Source: Oscillospiraceae bacterium
Lineage (GTDB): Bacteria; Bacillota; Clostridia; Oscillospirales; Ruminococcaceae
DNA: 8,834 nucleotides
Direction: 5' to 3'
NCBI GenBank assembly: GCA_017528675.1
Contig: JAFXOO010000520.1
Coordinates: 1-8,834 of the forward strand
Shown piece by piece: positions 5,479-8,834 of this stretch. The translations under genes were made by a program, and so were the position numbers. Within the stretch, counting starts at the first letter, position 1. Each line of letters starts with the position of its first letter. The notes beneath the pieces were generated by a model. It saw nothing but the letters and a program-made list of their open reading frames with translations. It ran no database searches and was not told where the DNA came from.

Positions 5479-5515
5479 GCACCCCAGTTTTGATAAAATT
5501 GGGGTGCTTTGTTTT
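5479..5515 (+). terminator. Intrinsic terminator of the tRNA operon
   Basis: A 13-bp stem (5479-5491 with 5495-5507, one G-U pair) closed by a 3-nt loop is followed by TTTGTTTT. It begins 8 nt after the end of tRNA-Ser. Confidence 0.9.
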
Positions 5516-5778
5516 ATCTGAATGCGGATCATCCAGGGAAACGATTGCTGCGTTTTTGGCACAATTATTGTACCGAAAGTGCGTCTGCGGCGCTTTGACC
5601 CTTTGCTGATTCATGCAAATTTACTAATTCCGGTAAAAATAGTATAAAAAAGCAAATCAGCACTTCCATAAATAATGGCAGGTATTGCTTTTTCGTCAGT
5701 GATGTTGTATAATATAGTAGTAAGAGCCCCCTGCTTGCTCGTGCAAAGGGCATTCAATAGTGTGGGGAACTACATCTT
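5516..5778 (+). other. Intergenic region with promoter and inverted repeats, no gene
   Basis: This 263-nt gap contains an 11-bp palindrome ACAATTATTGT (5561-5571), an inverted repeat TGCTGATT/AATCAGCA (5604-5611 with 5655-5662), and an AT-rich inverted repeat AAAAAGCAA/TTGCTTTTT (5647-5655 with 5685-5693) enclosing a CCAT/ATGG stem. The last could act as a bidirectional weak terminator or an operator. Near the gene, GCCC..TTGC/GCAA..GGGC (5726-5751) can form a hairpin in the 5' leader. No credible coding sequence is seen. Confidence 0.5.
5685..5713 (+). promoter_or_regulatory. Promoter of the polysaccharide genes
   Basis: TTGCTT (5685-5690), a 17-bp spacer and TATAAT (5708-5713) give a plausible promoter about 65 nt before the dehydratase start. 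The -35 box lies in the right arm of an AT-rich inverted repeat, which suggests possible control. Confidence 0.65.
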
Positions 5779-7839
5779 ATGAAAAGTGAAAAGGCGAAAA
5801 GAAACAAATCACAAAGGACGTCAAAAATAGGGGATAGGATTGGGAGTGAATATCAGATTATGATAAGCAGATTACAGAATTTCAGGTACCGCAAAGCTGC
5901 CCTGGCATTTGCTGATGCGTTGATTATTTCGGTATCCGGCATCATCTCGAATTATATTCTGCTTGCACTGCATGCCGGAATCAGTCACAAACAGTTATCT
6001 ATCAGCATTGTATTGTCCGTCATCAACTGCCTCGGCGGGTTGCTGATCTGCGGTGCATATAATAAGCTATGGCGGTATTTCAATTTAAAGGACTATTTAT
6101 CCTGCATCAACGGGGTGCTGATCGGCATTGCTGTATCCTGCATTTTCACATTTCTATTACATGGCACAATTCCGCTTTGGTACGTTTGCCTGCATACCAC
6201 GCTGACGATCATTGGTATCTGCGCATTCCGCTTTATTTTCAAGCGGACGTTCATAGACCTGACAGAAGCAGGGCGGCACGAGGCGAAACACAAGCGCACC
6301 ATGATAATCGGCGGCGGACAGGCCTGCAAAATGCTTCTCAGTGAGATACAAAATGCGAAGAATTCGCCGTATACCGAGGACAAGTCAACGGCTGTGTTTG
6401 ATCCGGTCTGCATCATTGACGATGACCGTTCCAAGATCGGCACGATGATCTGTCATACGCAGATCGTGGGGACAACGGCGGAGATTGAGAAGTTTATCCA
6501 CGAATTTGAGATTGAACAGATCGTATTCTGCATTCCGTCCTGTCTGGAGGACGAGCGCAAGCGGATCCTGGATATCTGCTCAAAAACAGAGCTGCCCATC
6601 AAGGTCATTCCGTTCCTTGGAAATCTCCTGTTTGATGATGCCCACACCACGCTGCTCGGTCAGGTGCGTGACATCAGAGTGGAGGATCTCCTCGGACGTG
6701 ATCCGATCAAATTTGATAATGCCGATATCAAAGAATTCATTTCCGGCAAGATCTGCATGGTGACGGGCGGCGGCGGTTCGATCGGTTCGGAGCTGGTGCG
6801 TCAGATTGCCAAATACGACCCGAAGCAGATCATCATTGTGGACATCTATGAGAACAATGCCTATGATATTCAGCAGGAGCTGATCGAGGAATACGGCAAG
6901 GATCTGAACCTCATTGTCCGTATCGCCTCCGTGCGGGATTATTACCGCATGAATCAGCTTTTCAACCAGTTTCATCCGCAGGTGGTGTTCCACGCAGCGG
7001 CACACAAACACGTTCCGCTCATGGAGGACAGCCCGATGGAGGCAATCAAGAACAATGTCATCGGTACGTTCAATGTGGCGACTTTGTCACAGTTCCATAA
7101 TGTCCGGAAATTCGTTATGATCTCCACGGATAAGGCGGTCAACCCGACCAACTGCATGGGCGCATCGAAGCGCTGCTGTGAGATGATTGTGCAGTATCTC
7201 TCCAAGCAGCCCGGCTGCAAAACGGAGTTTGTCACCACGAGATTCGGCAATGTCCTCGGCTCCAACGGCTCTGTGATTCCGAAATTCAAGCGGCAGATTG
7301 AGCACGGACAGCCCGTGACTGTCACGCACCCGGACATCATCCGCTATTTCATGACGATTCCGGAGGCGGTCAGCCTTGTGATGGAAGCCGCAGCAATTGC
7401 GCACGGCGGCGAGATTTTCGTGCTGGATATGGGACAGCCCGTCCGCATCGTGCAGCTTGCGGAAAACCTCATCCGGATGTACGGGAAGGTACCGTATAAG
7501 GATGTGAAGATCGAATTCACAGGCCTGCGTCCTGGTGAGAAGATCAAGGAAGAACTGCTCATGAATGAGGAAGGCTTGCAGAAAACGAAAAACGAGCTGA
7601 TCTTCATTGGCAGGCAGATTGACATTGATGATGATGCTTTTATCATGCAGCTTCGCAGTCTGCGTGATGCAGCGCTCGAAAACAACGAGGCAACTGCGAT
7701 TCGGGCACTCCACGAAATGGTGCCGACCTTTGTGACGCCGGAGGAGTTTAACAAGAAGTTTATCACGACCACTGCCAAGGCGGAACCAGAAGAAAAGACA
7801 GAAGAAAAGGAAGAAGCAAAAGTCCCGGTATCGGTGTAA
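5779..7839 (+). CDS. Membrane-bound nucleotide-sugar 4,6-dehydratase (WbpM/PglF/CapD family polysaccharide protein)
   Basis: The 686-aa protein has the full architecture of the large WbpM-type enzymes. Four membrane helices lie at about residues 40-155. A first Rossmann domain starts at MIIGGGQA (175-182), and a C-terminal extended SDR domain has VTGGGGSIGSELV (328-340) for NAD(P) binding. The active-site stretch MISTDKAVNPTNCMGASK (447-464) carries Met460 where classical SDRs have Tyr, the Ser-Met-Lys form of this subgroup. RFGNVLGSNGSVIP (488-501) and LRPGEKIKEELL (583-594) are also diagnostic. The family makes UDP-4-keto-6-deoxy sugars, usually from UDP-GlcNAc, as a first step toward modified sugars of capsules or glycans; the exact substrate cannot be read. 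The last 20 residues are a Glu/Lys-rich tail. The start is supported by GGGGA (5764-5768) at 10 nt, a weak site; a start at 5860 is possible. It heads a polysaccharide locus with the Wzz-like gene downstream. Confidence 0.93.
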   Translation: MKSEKAKRNKSQRTSKIGDRIGSEYQIMISRLQNFRYRKAALAFADALIISVSGIISNYILLALHAGISHKQLSISIVLSVINCLGGLLICGAYNKLWRYFNLKDYLSCINGVLIGIAVSCIFTFLLHGTIPLWYVCLHTTLTIIGICAFRFIFKRTFIDLTEAGRHEAKHKRTMIIGGGQACKMLLSEIQNAKNSPYTEDKSTAVFDPVCIIDDDRSKIGTMICHTQIVGTTAEIEKFIHEFEIEQIVFCIPSCLEDERKRILDICSKTELPIKVIPFLGNLLFDDAHTTLLGQVRDIRVEDLLGRDPIKFDNADIKEFISGKICMVTGGGGSIGSELVRQIAKYDPKQIIIVDIYENNAYDIQQELIEEYGKDLNLIVRIASVRDYYRMNQLFNQFHPQVVFHAAAHKHVPLMEDSPMEAIKNNVIGTFNVATLSQFHNVRKFVMISTDKAVNPTNCMGASKRCCEMIVQYLSKQPGCKTEFVTTRFGNVLGSNGSVIPKFKRQIEHGQPVTVTHPDIIRYFMTIPEAVSLVMEAAAIAHGGEIFVLDMGQPVRIVQLAENLIRMYGKVPYKDVKIEFTGLRPGEKIKEELLMNEEGLQKTKNELIFIGRQIDIDDDAFIMQLRSLRDAALENNEATAIRALHEMVPTFVTPEEFNKKFITTTAKAEPEEKTEEKEEAKVPVSV

Positions 7840-7849
7840 GAATTGTTTT

Positions 7850-8023
7850 AGGCAACACCGCACAGAGCTGGTGGTGCAGATGCGCAGCCAGATTTTTCGT
7901 CAGATTGTATAGAAATGACGCCGCTGGGGTGGCGCCCAGCAAGGAATTTCTGTGCAAGATGACGGAAAAGATGCAAGCAGATGCGCCGCCAAGCCGTCAG
8001 GCGGGCTTTGTGCGGTGTTGCCT
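7850..8023. mobile_element. MITE-like palindromic element between the dehydratase and Wzz-like genes
   Basis: The element starts AGGCAACACCGCACA (7850-7864) and ends with its perfect reverse complement (8009-8023). Inside, further arms pair in nested fashion: TTTTTCGTCA-like segments (7893-7902 with 7960-7969), AGAAAT/ATTTCT (7911-7916 with 7946-7951) and a central GCTGGG/CCCAGC hairpin (7923-7928 with 7935-7940). The whole could fold into one long stem. If the termini are GGCAAC..GTTGCC, TTA flanks both sides (7848-7850 and 8023-8025) as a possible 3-bp target duplication. A 15-bp direct repeat with one mismatch (7876-7890 and 7977-7991) is also present. It holds no coding frame of note, so it would need a transposase elsewhere. 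Copy number and origin (an IS5-type parent would fit the TTA) are inference. Confidence 0.6.
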
Positions 8024-8050
8024 TATGTACTATGAAAGGAATACAGAAGC

Positions 8051-8834
8051 ATGAATCAAAGTTACTCCATAAAGGATATCATCAGGCTGCTCTTGTCTCA
8101 TATCTGGCTGATTGTAGTCATCACAATCATAGGTGCCGGTGTGGCATTCGGTATTTCCAGGTTCTTCCTGCCGCTGCAATATTCATCGCACATCACGATG
8201 TATGTGCAGAGTTATACCGGCATCACCGAGAACGCCAATAATGTGAACAACATCAGCAATTCCAAACAGCTTGTCAATACCTATATGGAGGTGCTGAAGG
8301 ACGATGCTGTCATGAATGCTGTTGCGGAAAAGCTGTCAAAGCAGTTTGATGAGAATGTGCTTTCAGAGAATTTTACCATCATTGATAACGGAAAGATCAC
8401 ACCGGCGTCGATACGTTCCTGCCTTGCCATTTCGTCTGTGACCGATACCTCTGCGGTAAAGGTGACTGCGACTGCCGAAAACGCTGAAGTTGCGGCAGCA
8501 ATCTGCAATGACCTGACACATGTCGCACCGCAGTATGTGGAGGAAGCCGTAGGCGTCGGCTCGATCAATACAATAGATACCGCCAAGGTCTACAATACCC
8601 CTGTCGCTCCGAACACCCTGAAAAACACCGCAGTTGGCGCAGCAGCAGGCTTTATGCTGATCGTGCTGATCATATTCCTGATCGACTTCTTCGACAACAC
8701 GATCAAGGATACGGATGCCCTTGGCAAGAAGTACAACAAGGCGATCATTGGCGAAATACAGGTATTCGGTGACAATAAAAAGAAACGGGAAACCGATGAT
8801 GACCATGTGAAGCTGACCGATAAAGAAACCCCCT
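8051..8834 (+). CDS. Wzz/CpsC-type polysaccharide chain-length regulator, 3' end outside the window
   Basis: The visible 261 residues begin MNQSYSIKDIIRLLLSHIWL and have the two-helix plan of polysaccharide copolymerases. TM1 is at about residues 17-40, an extracytoplasmic domain spans about 41-190, a proline-containing segment YNTPVAPNT (181-189) stands before TM2 (about 196-216), and a cytoplasmic tail follows with the typical DTIKD/TDALGKKYNKAIIGEI-like sequence. In Firmicutes such proteins (CpsC, YveK type) control polymer length with a tyrosine autokinase that is usually encoded next; that gene would lie beyond the window. GAAAGGA (8034-8040) lies 10 nt before the ATG. The tail at 8834 is charged and still open, so the true length is unknown. 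It is separated from the dehydratase by the palindromic element. Confidence 0.88.
   Translation, partial: MNQSYSIKDIIRLLLSHIWLIVVITIIGAGVAFGISRFFLPLQYSSHITMYVQSYTGITENANNVNNISNSKQLVNTYMEVLKDDAVMNAVAEKLSKQFDENVLSENFTIIDNGKITPASIRSCLAISSVTDTSAVKVTATAENAEVAAAICNDLTHVAPQYVEEAVGVGSINTIDTAKVYNTPVAPNTLKNTAVGAAAGFMLIVLIIFLIDFFDNTIKDTDALGKKYNKAIIGEIQVFGDNKKKRETDDDHVKLTDKETP

Noticed and set aside
5353..5614. Minus-strand open frames with the sequence ERDSNPR
   Set aside because: They are antisense to tRNA-Ser; this peptide is a well-known false prediction that arises from tRNA complements.
7087..7863. 258-codon minus-strand frame opposite the dehydratase
   Set aside because: It is antisense to the conserved SDR domain; its composition mirrors the coding strand and no promoter or ribosome site is seen.

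Overview
The window looks like a chromosome segment of a Gram-positive, low-to-mid GC gut Firmicute, most likely a Ruminococcus-like Oscillospiraceae. This rests on the start of an S10 ribosomal-protein operon in Firmicute order, strong AGGAGG ribosome binding sites, near-consensus TTGACA-17-TATAAT promoters, and a CapD/Wzz-type surface-polysaccharide locus. The genus is inferred from the look of the proteins, not from a search.

Layout: (1) Positions 1-2683, minus strand: rpsJ, rplC, rplD, rplW and the 5' two thirds of rplB, transcribed toward position 1. A clear promoter lies at 3017-3045. It is followed by a leader of about 325 nt that carries an intrinsic terminator (2774-2805) and an upstream segment able to form a competing 8-bp helix with the terminator's 5' arm. 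That is the layout of a transcription attenuator. The 147-nt rpsJ-rplC spacer is also strongly hairpin-forming. (2) Positions 3182-3838, minus strand: a two-gene unit of a small XRE-type repressor (TTG start) and a four-helix membrane protein. Its promoter is interleaved with three TGTAARG repeats exactly 23 bp apart. (3) Positions 4013-5171, plus strand: a divergent two-domain SGNH/GDSL hydrolase, broken by one extra C in a C6 run, so that the Asp-His part of the active site is in another frame. (4) Positions 5215-5515: promoter, tRNA-Leu(GAG), tRNA-Ser(GGA) and a strong terminator. (5) Positions 5685-8834, plus strand: a promoter, a 686-aa membrane-bound nucleotide-sugar 4,6-dehydratase of the WbpM/PglF/CapD family, a 173-bp palindromic element with 14-bp perfect terminal repeats and flanking TTA, and the start of a Wzz/CpsC-type chain-length regulator that runs off the window.

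How the parts fit: blocks 1 and 4 are core translation genes. Block 2 looks like a self-regulated repressor/membrane-protein pair. Block 5 is the upstream edge of an exopolysaccharide or capsule cluster, where the dehydratase would make the first modified sugar nucleotide and the Wzz-like protein would control polymer length and export. The most interesting signals are non-coding: the S10-leader attenuator, the structured rpsJ-rplC spacer, the 23-bp operator-like repeats, and the MITE-like palindrome inside the polysaccharide operon. No wholly new protein system was found in this window.
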